Assembly: GCA_023014485.1 (NCBI GenBank)
Contig: JAJOZX010008836.1
Location: 1 to 64,000, forward strand
DNA from: Bathynomus jamesi
Lineage: Eukaryota > Arthropoda > Malacostraca > Isopoda > Cirolanidae
Direction: 5' to 3'
DNA: 64,000 bases
The notes below the pieces were generated by a model that was not told where the DNA came from, ran no database searches, and saw nothing but the letters and a program-made list of their open reading frames with translations. Shown piece after piece: positions 32,136 to 42,126 of this stretch. The position numbers and the translations under genes are program-made. How positions within the stretch are numbered: position 1 is the first letter of the stretch; every line of letters begins with the position of its first letter.

Positions 32136-33513
32136 CAGGGTTGCCAGATATGTATGATGAAAAGTAGCGCCAGTTGGAAAAAGATAACCCAATATGACAT
32201 GTAAAATACGAGTACAATAATTTGTTTGTGTTGTTTAAGTTTCCGTTTAGCTCGGGCAAATTCGTGAAATTAAAGAATGTTAATTATGGAAACAAAAGTT
32301 TCCTACAAATATGAAATTCTCAGTAAGATATATATAATTTATATATATGGGATAATGATCATGTCTGTTCGTTTATACACGTCTGAACGGCTAGGGTAAT
32401 CGACACTAAATTTAATATACACATTAATGAAAAACCACTGGAGGTTTTAATAGCACACCCGCCCCTCCCATCCCCCCCAACCCCCTGTATCCGTTATCAG
32501 GGGCAGATCCAGTGGGTAGTTAGGGGTAATTCGAACTATCCCCTTTTGAAAGCAGTGCCCTTTTTCAAACAAAAATAAGAACATAAAAACAGTCCTAATT
32601 CTTGTGGAAAATATTCGCAAAATGATAAAATCAAATGATATAGTCATCGTCATCAGGCATTATTATATTAATTAAGGGAAATTCATTCAAATTTAACGTT
32701 TTGAGGTTCAGGTCATTATCTAACGATATTATTGTTGTTACATATCATTAAAAAAGTATCCAGCCTAAAAAATTCGAAGTAGTATGGGTTAAGAGCGTCT
32801 CCCTGCTTTGTGTTTGATGAATACCCATTACCCATCTTGATAATGATGTTGATATTGAAGCGGTTTTGGAAGAGTTTAAAGGAATAGAAGGCGCATGCAC
32901 CTGGATAAAATTCTGTTTGATGAATGATAATTAATAAAAATCACTCGGAATAATTTATGTGAATCTGGAGGAGAATGTGATCCGAAATTTATACTTTTGA
33001 TGATAAGTTCCTGCTGTCAAGTATACTGTCGCTTCCTTAGTCGGTAATAAATTATGTTCAAATGATTTTAAGCCGTTTTACTCATCATTAATTTCTTAAT
33101 TTGTTGTATATATAGCTCTAATAATCGATTAATTAATTATTATTTTTAATCGCCTCTTCGGCACTCCCGGGAAAAGTACCCTTTTTATCAAACCTTGAAC
33201 ACCCTACCTCTCAAAGTCCTGGATCCGCCCCTGGTTGTTTTCCTTATTATTGTATGAAGTTATTTATGAAAATAAAAAAGTATAGAGATTTCGTTCCAAT
33301 TTATTATTTTTTATTTTTCAGTAAAAGTAATAAAGTAAGTATGTGTTTTGAGGTGTATTTATTATAGAAAAGTAGCGCGTACAGTTAAAAAGTAGCCCAT
33401 TGACGTTTTACACTAGCCCCAAAAATAGCAGGTAGCTCAAAGTGAACAATTAATAGCGAGAGGGGTTAAAAATTAGCCCTATTTGCGACTTTTAGTCCAA
33501 TCTGGAAACCCTG
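32136..33513. mobile_element. Non-autonomous hAT element with 8 bp target duplication
   Basis: The left end is CAGGGTTGCCAGAT and the right end ATCTGGAAACCCTG. The flanking octamers CACTAAAC (32128-32135) and CACTGAAC (33514-33521) differ at one base, the signature of a hAT insertion. A second element (32498-33233) sits inside it. No transposase is encoded. Confidence 0.8.
32498..33233. mobile_element. Nested non-autonomous hAT-type element
   Basis: Termini are CAGGGGCAGATCCAGTGGG and CCTGGATCCGCCCCTG, a good inverted pair. It is embedded in the element at 32136-33513. Just outside the left end CCCCCTGTATCCGTTAT looks like the end of another related element, so the flanking duplication cannot be read. 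Confidence 0.65.
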
Positions 33514-33521
33514 CACTGAAC

Positions 33522-34596
33522 CATGGAAATAATTTAAAAGACGGATTTTATTTTGATAAGTTGTTATACATCCTGAAAATTTAATGTTTCTCTACACTCA
33601 AATATCGGGTTACGTCACGGCCATGTCGTAACACCGCTTCTCGTCGGTCTGTGTTTTCTGACTCGAACTCGTTTCTCATTCACTATAATATATAAGTCCG
33701 TTTGATTTATAGGGAAGACCATTTTAGCTTGGCGAGTAACTTACTCAAAATTAGCAGAACGATTTCGCTTCTAAGTGCCACACACGATTTGAATTTTATC
33801 ATTACGGCACAATATATGTTTTTATATACTTGATCAAACTTCCACTAAGCTCGTTTTTTTGTTCTTAAAAGGAGAAATAAATCTAATGTTCTTATCTAAA
33901 TTCAACACAGGTTTGTGAGAGGGAACTTTTGTTTACTACTCTCTGAAATGCACTGACTCTATGCGTTTTTCAGCCTATGCCCCTGTTGTCATGGCTGTCG
34001 GGCGTAAGATTTTTTATATACCCAAATAAAATTCTCTTTTTTTATTAATTTGTTTGTAAGAATTATTAGCCCTTTAGAAGGTGTAATTTTACATGCCATT
34101 AAACTTGTTAATAATGTAACAATCTAATTCGAACGGAGTTTTCTCATTTTATACATAAATGAACGTTCAATTTTATAACGCCTTCTTTCTTTCTTTGGAG
34201 TGAAACGCGGGAACCCATGTGCCTCCTTAATGTCATATCTTTATTTTTGTGTAACTTTACATTAGCTATTTCCCTAGTTTCGGAGTAACCTATGTATGGT
34301 ATTTTTATCCGAACTTATTCAGAATTAAATAGACAATTGAATTCATGTCTTTTTCACTAAAATACACGAGTATTTAACATGCGTATGTTTTAAATTCTAT
34401 GTACTTAAGAATTTATAAAACGTCGTTTCAGAAACGAAAAGGTGGAGCCGCCATTTCGGCTCGTTCCCTTTATTTTCATGAACCATTCATTTATACATAC
34501 AATTCCTTCTGTTTGCATGATCAATTTTGTTTGTGGGTTAATTTATAACCAGTAATTAATTAACTTTATTACATTATTTCCATACATAACAACATA
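33522..34596. other. AT-rich intronic interval, nothing recognised
   Basis: No coding, RNA gene or terminal-repeat structure was seen on either strand. It belongs to the long carbonic anhydrase intron. Confidence 0.6.
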
Positions 34597-35331
34597 CAAA
34601 GTGTATGATAAGTAACTCCCATCTTAAAATTCGTATAGCTTCCCTATTTCTTATTCAATTTTAATGAAACAAACTAAATTATTCAGTATTTATTGAGGTT
34701 TTCTGTATTGAGCTTTCGGTCGGGCAAAGCCCACGGTTTGGTGTGGTATGACTTCCACAACCATTGTTAGAACTTTTATCATTCGGGGCGCAATGAATGC
34801 TGAAAGATACCTGCAAATGTTGAAAAATCGCATATGGCCAATGATTTCGCAATGGAATAACATTGATAATCTTCATTTCATTCAGGACGGAGCAACTCCT
34901 CATTTGTTTAAAGATGTGCGGGCATGGCTGCATGACAAATTTCCAGGACGATCGAGTGGAAGACGTGGTGGGCATGAATAGCCTGCTCGCAGCCCAAACC
35001 TAACACCTTGTAACTTCTTTCTGTGGGGGTTAAGGAAGAAGTTTATCGCCACAAACCTAAAGATCTTGATGAACTCGGGGGAAGAATTAACCATGTTGTT
35101 AACAATGTTCCTGAACCCATGTTACAAGCAGCAGTGAGCAACATACCTCTTCGTCTAAGGAAATATTGGGATAACGCAAGAGCATATGTGGAAGTGTAAC
35201 GTCCAGTGAATATTTGTGAATGAAAACTTTTATAAATATTGAATAATTTACAGTTTGTTTCATTAAAATTGAGTAAGAAATAGGGATGTTATACGAATTT
35301 TAAAATAGGGAGTTACTTATCATACACCCTG
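34597..35331 (+). mobile_element. Mariner-superfamily element with about 84 bp TIRs
   Basis: Inverted ends share GTGTATGATAAGTAACTCCC, then TTAAAATTCGTATA and TCAATTTTAATGAAACAAAC. TA flanks both ends. The 735 bp element retains only the second half of a transposase gene. Confidence 0.9.
34700..35210 (+). pseudogene. Mariner transposase C-terminal half
   Basis: Reads RYLQMLKNRIWPMISQW, then FIQDGATPHLFKDVRAWLHD with the second catalytic Asp (QDG), KFPGRSSGRRGGHE, a stop, and PARSPNLTPCNFFLWG in which the third acidic residue is Asn instead of the Asp expected in SPDLTPCDFFLWG. Further frameshifted text follows to 35195. The N-terminal DNA-binding domain and first Asp are deleted. Confidence 0.8.
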
Positions 35332-35515
35332 TATATATAATGGTTGCCAAATTATTATGGTAACCGCATTCTGAATCAATTTTTTGTGCTACCTTTTTGT
35401 CATTCAATTTTCAATAATCACTTTTTGTAACTTGCTAAAACTAATTCACATATCTACTACTTGATAAAACGTAAAGAATTAGAAATTATGTGATAAAAGA
35501 ATAATGTATCACTAA

Positions 35516-35830
35516 CCTCGGTGGTATAGTGGTTAGCGTCGCTGACAACGAATCCATCGGCCCCGGGTTCGAGACCCGACGGCAGCCGGCGCGCAGCAAA
35601 ACGCAGCTGTTCATCCTTCCACACGATAAAAGAAAGTGGTTGGTAGATAAATGGGTACCCTAAGTGGCCTAGTGGTTAAGACGCTGGGCTGATGATGGGG
35701 CGTGGTTCGGATTCCACGTTAAACTGTAGGTCTAAGGTGGAGTAAAAAAGCTTGACCTTCGTCAGAATGAACAATTCGGGCGGAAGCTAACCAAAGGTAA
35801 CCAAAGGTAACCGGGTGGAAAGAAAAAATA
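35516..35830 (+). repeat. Dimeric tRNA-derived SINE, copy 1
   Basis: Two tRNA-like modules lie in tandem. The first (35516-35590) has CCTCGGTGGTATAGTGGTTA as A box region and GGGTTCGAGACCC as B box, and looks like tRNA-Asp/Glu. The second (35655-35720) has AAGTGGCCTAGTGGTTAAG and GTGGTTCGGATTCCAC. A tail follows: AGCTTGACCTTCGTCAGAATG, duplicated AACCAAAGGT, GGTGGAAAGAAA. A near-identical copy is at 37405-37607. Both A and B boxes would form internal polymerase III promoters. Confidence 0.85.
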
Positions 35831-36039
35831 GGCATATATGTTCCATATTTATATACGTTACTCCTAAATTAAGGTCTTATCTTTATGGATGTTTACGTCG
35901 GTCATTTCCGGTCATATATTTATGATAGCTTAATCACATTGTTATTTTTACTTATATGGGATCTAGTTGATTCTTTTATCAGTTTAGACTTGTAATTCGT
36001 GAAAGAAAGCTGTGCCTGACTTGGGGGGGGGGGGGGGAA

Positions 36040-37230
36040 GCAGCTCAGCAATATGGGTAAAGAAAGTGGTGTGATTCCACATAAAAAGCCAAAACTGAAG
36101 CTCTATTCTCTATTGAACAGAACTGTAACATATGAACAGAAATGACAAAAAAATGTAGGTGTTAGCCAGCAGTATGTGCCTTCACTTTTCAAAAAAATCA
36201 GTGGGGGGAAAATGCTTCTGCACGCTTCGGCAAATGTGGCAGAAAGAAAAAATAACGCCCATGACATCATTACAAATGGTGAACACTGCTTTAAAAGATA
36301 CAAAAATGACATTGAAGCAAGTGGTCAGTGAATTAAAAAATTCTTGAACTGATATTAGTGTCCGAAGTGTTCGCAGGTGCTTATTTAATGCGGGTCTTCT
36401 CACCGGCGTCCACGATTAAAACAAAAATTGACTGCTGCAGTGAGGAAAAAAAAAGAAGATACATTTGAGCTAAAGACCACCTTAAAAGGTCGAACAAAAT
36501 GTGGAACAAAGTAAATGATTTGCTTACCAACTTTGTATTCACTGTCACAAATAAATTTTTTAAGAATATTATGTTGGGGTGGTTTCCTGTGTTCAACATT
36601 ATTTTCCATGCAACTTGGAGATGCCTGTTATAAAGTATATTTATCCATTGAAATTTGAAGTTAACTAAAATATCAGGTGGTATTTTCGGATGAATCAATG
36701 TTTCAAATTGCAAATGCTGCACCTCGGTATGTCAGAAGACGACAAAATGAAGAATTATCTGAGGATTGTGTGATTCAATGAGTGAACATCCCACTCAAGT
36801 AATGGTATGGAGAGCTATTTGTAACAAGGGTACAAGCAGATTACACACTGTTAGGGGTATAACTGAAGTATATTTTGAAGTATATAATGAAATATATTGT
36901 AGTCATTCGCAAACGGTTAATACCCCAAATCAGAAAGTGGTGTGGAGAAGAAGAGTGCATTTTCCTGCAAGATCAAATCCATGCCGCACCCCAAGGTTTC
37001 ACTGAATTTCTGACAAGTCAAGGAATAACTACTAAGAAGTGGTCAGGAAACAGTCCTGATACGAACCCGATTGAGAATATTTGGAAAATTGCGAAGAAAA
37101 GACTCGGTGACATGGCCTCAACCATGAAAACAACTCATCGAGTGCCTCATTGATGTGTGGTTCAATGACGAGGAACTCCTTCATTGCGTTAAATCCTCTT
37201 TAAAAGGATACCAAAGAGAATAAAAATTAT
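36040..37230 (+). pseudogene. Degenerate Tc1-like transposase
   Basis: The + strand carries VGVSQQYV and TPMTSLQMVNTALKDTKMTL (DNA-binding region, 36150-36330), then VRRCLFNAGLLTG, RRYIWAKDHLK-like text, WNK, VVFSDESMFQIANAAPRYV with the first catalytic Asp (36677), CIFLQD with the second (36960), and WSGNSPDTNPIENIWKIAKK with the third acidic residue Glu (37060). This is the Tc1 DD34E layout. Many stops break it. No terminal repeats were recognised. A 166 bp GT-AG interval at 36511-36676 splits it. Confidence 0.8.
36511..36676 (+). other. Intron-like insertion in the Tc1 transposase
   Basis: The interval starts AAA|GTAAATGATT and ends TTAACTAAAATATCAG|GTG, a consensus donor, a branch-like TTAACTA and an acceptor. 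Removing it joins TGG AAC AAA to GTG GTA TTT TCG GAT GAA, that is WNK-VVFSDE, which is continuous Tc1 protein. Confidence 0.6.
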
Positions 37231-37366
37231 TTATAAGGCAAAAGGACAATTTACTAAATATTGATTCTCAAATAAATGTTTTATTCCAGCAAATATTTTT
37301 TTACTTCCTTAAATCACAAGAAATACTATAGATATAGATTACTGAATACAATAATAATTTGGTTAC

Positions 37367-37404
<38 letters not shown>

Positions 37405-37406
<2 letters not shown>

Positions 37407-37607
37407 CTCGGTGGTGGTGTGGTTAGCGTCGCTGACTACGAATCCATCGGCCCCGGGTTCGAGACCCGACGGCAGCTGGCGCGCAGCAAAACCCAGCTGT
37501 TCATCCTTCCACACAATAAAGAAAGTGGTTGGTAGATAAGTGGGTACCCTAGGTGGCCTAGTGGTTAAGACGCTGGGCTGCTGATGGGGCGTGGTTCGGA
37601 TTCCACG
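37405..37607 (+). repeat. Dimeric tRNA-derived SINE, copy 2
   Basis: Nearly identical to 35516-35720 over both tRNA-like modules (B boxes GGGTTCGAGACCC and GTGGTTCGGATTCCAC). It starts directly after a (TA)n tract at 37370-37402 and stops before the tail seen in copy 1, so it is 3'-truncated or the tail was replaced by the tandem repeats that follow. Confidence 0.85.
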
Positions 37608-37609
37608 TT

Positions 37610-37735
37610 AACCCTTTGACTACCATCGGGATAATAGGTCCCAACCAAAGGTTATATATATAATAACCAAAAGGTTATATATAGGTCCCAACCAAAGGTT
37701 ATATATATATAACCAAAAGGTTATATATACCTACA
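37610..37735. repeat. Tandem AACCAAAGGTTATATA repeats
   Basis: Four units alternate CCCAACCAAAGGTTATATA and AACCAAAAGGTTATATA. Each AACC..GGTT unit is a small palindrome. The block ends 45 bp before the next carbonic anhydrase exon. Confidence 0.85.
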
Positions 37736-37780
37736 ACTTCAACATTCTTAATGTACCATTAAACTTTTTTTCATTTGAAG

Positions 37781-37956
37781 GTATCCTATGGAGTTGCATA
37801 TTGTGCACATAAAGAAGTCGTTGATTGCTAAGGTGGATGAAGCCCTGGCCACACCAGACGGATTTGCAGTACTCGGAATCTTCTTCGAAGTCGGCAGTTT
37901 CGACAATCCGGTCCTAGAACCTATGATCAACTCTTTGAGCAGTATAAAAAACGAAG
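37781..37956 (+). CDS. Alpha-carbonic anhydrase, following exon
   Basis: The 176 nt exon completes the split Gln codon and reads YPMELHIVHIKKSLIAKVDE, then ALATPDGFAVLGIFFEVGSF and DNPVLEPMINSLSSIKNE. These are the conserved ELHxVH and FAVLGxFxExG blocks of alpha-carbonic anhydrases. The acceptor is TTTTTTTCATTTGAAG and the donor GAAG|GTATGA. The exon ends one base into a codon. The remaining C-terminal exons (with the usual GSLTTPPC block) were not recognised downstream and probably lie beyond more repeats or outside the window. The expected catalytic surroundings are intact in both exons, so the gene looks functional. Confidence 0.93.
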
Positions 37957-38224
37957 GTATGATACGAATAAATAACTACCTATTGTAGGTACAGAGTACA
38001 ATACATAAAGACGTAAACACTTGAAAGCCCAACCACAAGTGGGCAGTGTTAACCAGTCTCGGCTATTCTCATTCCTCATAATTTTGTTTTCCCATAAAAA
38101 TCTGAAATCTGAATTAATTTCAATTGAAATGTATTTAATCTCATTGCTAATGTGACAACGATAAAATATTATTTATTTATATATAAAATAATGATTGGAG
38201 TTGTTTAACTTCCTTCGCAACATC

Positions 38225-38400
38225 TAAGGTCATATGACAGGGGGAACCTACAGCTTTACGTGGGATCCGAACCACGGGGTCGCTACATAATCTGGACACG
38301 GAGGACAGTCTCCCATCTAATTACTACACAAACCCAATGTCGCTTAACTTCGCTGATCAACGGGAAGCGGTGTTACGACATTGGCTACGACGTAGCCCAA
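38225..38400 (-). repeat. 5S rRNA / tRNA chimeric SINE
   Basis: The minus strand from 38397 reads GCTACGTCGTAGCCAATGTC, then CCGTTGATCAGCGAAGTTAAGC and TAGTAATTAGATGGGAGACTG, which follow 5S rRNA through its internal promoter (GATCACCGAAGTTAAGC and TTGGATGGGAGACC in typical animal 5S). About 14 bases near the 5' side are missing. Beyond it, CCGTGGTTCGGATCCCACG then CTGTAGG matches the second tRNA-like module of the SINEs at 35.7 and 37.6 kb. The 5S part is diverged and fused, so this is a SINE, not a 5S gene. Confidence 0.75.
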
Positions 38401-38682
38401 TATATATATCAGTCGTCTTTCCTAAGAAGTGATCAGTCTTTCCTTGTGAACATACGGTACGTGTTTTATCGAGTGTCCAGTGTTACCAATTGAATAAGTG
38501 GTTTTCGTTGAAGTGTCTTTAAAAAATATAATGTTTGGTGCATTCTTAACTAAATTACCTCGTGTTACTAATCATTCAGTAACGAATATATTTCATTTAT
38601 TGACTTTATTCATTATGTTGTAATTTATTAATTTCCAAACGCTCGTTTTTTTTTGTTTTTTTTTAAAATTAATTAATAGCAT

Positions 38683-39490
38683 GGCACGCCCCGTCAAGTA
38701 CTTGCAGTCGTTGTGAAGTTAGTTTGCAGGTGGTGCTCAAGCATGGAAGTGCTGAGGAACGAGTTAGAACGTGAGAGGGAGGCCAGAGAGGCTAGAGTGA
38801 TGCTCCTGACGGCAAATTAGAATCCCTTGAGATTTCAGTTACGACCCCTCCTGCCTCAGTTTCTACTCATAATATAAAGTGCGTAATGGAGTGCGTAATG
38901 GAGCCCCATTGAGAAAACCTAAGACTTGTCTACCAGTAATAACAAACTATAAGTTTTCTGTTTTTGGTTTCGAAGATGCTGATGAACCGGAAATACGACT
39001 CGTTGGCGACTCCATTTTTCGAGGGCAGCTCGAGGAATTCTGTGGGAGAAACCCTCGTCGTAGGCGCCGTTACTGCTACCCTGGTGCAAGGGTGGAGGAT
39101 ATAACTAAGTGTTGACCATTTACAGACGGAACCTCTGAGGCACAACGTATGTTATTCATGTCAGTACTAATAACGTTTTAAATTCTAGATCGGAAGAGCT
39201 GCTGGATAAGTACAGGGACTTACTAGAGCGATAAAAGGAAAAACTAATAAGATTGTTTTAACAGTATACTTCTTCGAACTATCCAACGTAGCGATTTCTA
39301 CAGCAAGACGACCTATATCAACAATAACCTAAAGTCTCTTTGCGAACAGGAAGGAGTGCATTTTGCGAAGTTTTGGAACAGTTTCTACGGCAGGAGGGAC
39401 TTGTTCTCAGAGATGGACTTCATCTTAATGACGTTGGAGCTGCGCGTTTAGGAAGACTATTTCATAAAACTGTTTCTTCTTTTCAGGCTG
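38683..39490 (+). pseudogene. LINE ORF1, SGNH/GDSL esterase type
   Basis: Starts ARPVKYLQSL, then coiled-coil-like EVLRNELEREREAREARV, and an esterase-like fold: IRLVGDSIFRGQLEEFCGR (GDS nucleophile block, 38995), YCYPGARVEDITKC, an HVSTNNVLNSRSEEL-like block (39150) and FYGRRDLF with DGLHLNDVGAARLGRLFHK (39410-39470) containing the DxxH block. CR1 and L2 elements commonly carry such an esterase in ORF1. Stops and frameshifts at about 38815, 39112 and 39230 inactivate it. Confidence 0.75.
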
Positions 39491-39559
39491 CCGTAACTCG
39501 AACGGTCCCGGCGTAATTTCCTCAAATTTCCCTTGCGTTCGCGAAGGTATCGCAATTAC

Positions 39560-41520
39560 AAACAATTTGAAGGTTCTATCCTTAAATGCTCGTAGCCTAC
39601 GAAATAAAATAAACGATTTTTTTTTCTTTAATTGCTTGTAAGGAAGACTGATTTAATTGCGATAAATGAATCGTGGTTTAACACTGAAACACGCGACTTT
39701 GTAGGGGAGTATCAAATTAGAGGTTATAGACTTTTTGTTAAAAACAGAATAGGTACGCTTAGGAGGCGGTGTTATGTTGTATATCAAAGATAATATTGCG
39801 AACGTTATAGAAGTAAAGCACAGAATTCCAGAACCGATAGATTCGACTATAGCAGAACTTAAATTGAACGATTTCAAACTTTTGTTGCAGTTATATATAC
39901 TGTAGGCTCCCTAATCAAACAGCTGATACAGACGAAGCGTTAAATCGTGAACTACAGAGAATAATAGGTAGTGAGCAGGCCTTAGTTATGGGTGACTTTA
40001 ATTGCGCCAACGTGAATTACGATATAATGCAGGGAGATGCGGAAGGTAATCGTTTAGTTAATTTTCTCGAGGATAGCTTTCTTATTCAAAAGGTTGGGGA
40101 ACCTATGAGGTTGGACAGTATTTTAGATTTAGTAATAACTACGGATGATAGGCGAATCACGGATCTTCAAGTAATAGAACCGTTAAGCAATAGCGATCGC
40201 AATATGGTAGAGTTTGTCCTCTCAGTAAGTCACTCGAAACCAGCTAACTCGACTAAAAATCCTAACTTCCAGCACGCAGACTTTTGTAAATTTCGAAATT
40301 AATTGTCACACGTCAACTGGTAAAACGTAATGGGGATCTCCAACGCAAAACTAATGTGGGAATCGTTTGAAACAGTATTTAGGACTATAAATGAGGAATG
40401 TGTACCATACAAAATTAAGCGTGCGAAAGTAAACAACAAGCCCTTGTGGTTTACCTCTAGAGTAGGAGATATTATAAAGAGTTGAGATAGGGCTTATAGG
40501 CTACATAAGTGCGATAAAGACAATTTGTGGTTACGAAACAACTACATATCTCTAAGGCGTGAAGCGAAAAGTGTAATAAAAAAGTCCAAGCGCGAATTTG
40601 AAATCACCATAGCTCGTGACGGCAAAGAAAACCTCAAGCAATTCTTTCAATACGTCAACAATAGGAATCCAGTAAAAAGTGTCTTGGGGCCGTTGAAAAA
40701 TTCTAACGGAGAGCTAGTTTCTGAAAACAAGCAAGTGGCTACCTTGCTAAACGAATTTTTTACGTCACTTTTTACTATAGAAGATGTAACGAATATCCCT
40801 ACGGTCATAGACATAATACCTTTTGATAATGGTAATACTATGGATAATATTGTGGTTAGTGAAAAGGAGGTAATACGCTATATTGATAAAATGAAAATGC
40901 GTAAATCACTGGGGCCGGATTCCATATATCCCATACAACTAAAAGAATTAAAAGAAAGCATTGTTGTGCCGCTAACAAAGATTTTTAATGCGTCTATTTC
41001 TGAGGGAGGGGTGCGTACCAGATAATTTCAGGTTAGCAAATGTAACACCTATCTTTAAGAAAGGTAATAAAGGTGCGGCGGGAAATTATAGGCCAATCAG
41101 TTTAACGTCTGTTGTAGATAAGCTACTGAAATCAGTAATTAGGGATCGTATAGTCGAACACTTAGAATTGCATAACTTGGTTAGAAATACGCAGCACGGT
41201 TTTAGGCGAAACAAATCTTGCTTAACTAATCTTTTAGAAATTTTTCAAAGTGTGATTGAAGTTTACGATAGTCATCGAGTGGTTGATGTAGTGTATTTAG
41301 ATTTTCAAAAAGCGTTTGACACCGTACCGCACAAAAGACTCATTGAAAAAACCAAGGCTCATGGAACCAGCGGTGTAGTAATAAATTGGATAGAAGAGTG
41401 GTTGCGAGATAGGAAACAGAGGGTGGTCGTTGATGGAGTGGAGTCGTGTTGGGCTAATGTAGCGAGCGGCGTTCCTCAGGGTTCTGTATTGGGCCCCTTG
41501 TTTTTTCTGATATACTGTAC
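39560..41520 (+). pseudogene. LINE ORF2: endonuclease and first part of reverse transcriptase
   Basis: Endonuclease motifs: VLSNARSLRNKI-like (39580), LIAINESWFNT (39655), LVMGDFNCANVNYD (39985) and LSNSDRNMVEFVLS (40190), where the usual SDH His is Arg. The RT region begins around 40880 with RKSLGPDSIYPIQLKEL, then ANVTPIFKKGNKGAAGNYRP, ISLTSVVDKLLKS, TQHGFRRNKSCLTNLLE, VVYLDFQKAFDTVPHKRLI and GVPQGSVLGPLFFLIY at 41515, where the foreign insert begins. Frameshifts near 39760, 40300, 40480 and 41000 break the frame. Confidence 0.85.
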
Positions 41521-41525
41521 GTGTA

Positions 41526-42111
41526 CAGGGCTATTCAAAATGATTCACCAGATTTCAAATGAGAATATTTTTTAATGTTACAAATACAGAGTGATTTGTG
41601 ATACATCAACCAAAAGAAAAACTGTCCAAATTTTGTCTCTCACCTCATAAATGCTCTATGTGACTTCCCCTAGTTACACGAGCAACGTCGACACGATAGT
41701 CGAATTCCTCCCATACTCTCTCCAGCATGTCCGTTGTCACTGACTCTACGGCAGTAACAATGCGAGTTCGGAGCTCATCCAAAGATGTGGGCAACGGTGG
41801 CACGTACACAGTATCCTTAACGTACCCCCAAAGGAAGAAGTCGCACGGTGTAAGATCCGGCGACACTGTGACTACCGATTTACAGCTCGAAAACTGCAAC
41901 ACACAAAACGCCTTCTGCTGTGCGGACGCCATTTTCACACTGACTGTTTGTTGCTAGGCTAGGCCACGGCGTGACTTTGGAGCCCTCTCGCGGTGATCTT
42001 TTAAAACTCGGAGATTTCCTCTTTCATGTGGTGTATGCCCAGTCGATGCACGGTTGATAGGTACGGAAGTATTCTCAGTTGAAATCGGATGAATCATTTT
42101 AAATAGCCCTG
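41526..42111 (-). mobile_element. Internally deleted mariner-superfamily element
   Basis: Inverted ends of about 40 bp begin CAGGGCTATTCAAAATGATT on the left and, reverse-complemented, CAGGGCTATTTAAAATGATT on the right, with TA flanks. The minus-strand frame 41938-41645 reads MKMASAQQKAFCVLQFSSCK then SPDLTPCDFFLWGYVKDTVY, DELRTRIVTAVESVTTDML and SHIEHL. The transposase N-terminus is fused directly to the C-terminal third in one open frame. It lies inside the LINE reverse transcriptase. Confidence 0.88.
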
Positions 42112-42126
42112 TATATATATATATAT

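Noticed and set aside
37610..37735. CRISPR-like or regulatory array
   Set aside because: The units are short palindromic tandem repeats with no unique spacers, in eukaryotic intron DNA.
38300..38400. Functional 5S rRNA gene
   Set aside because: About 14 bases are missing from the 5' part, the 3' third is replaced by a tRNA-like module, and there is no tandem array.
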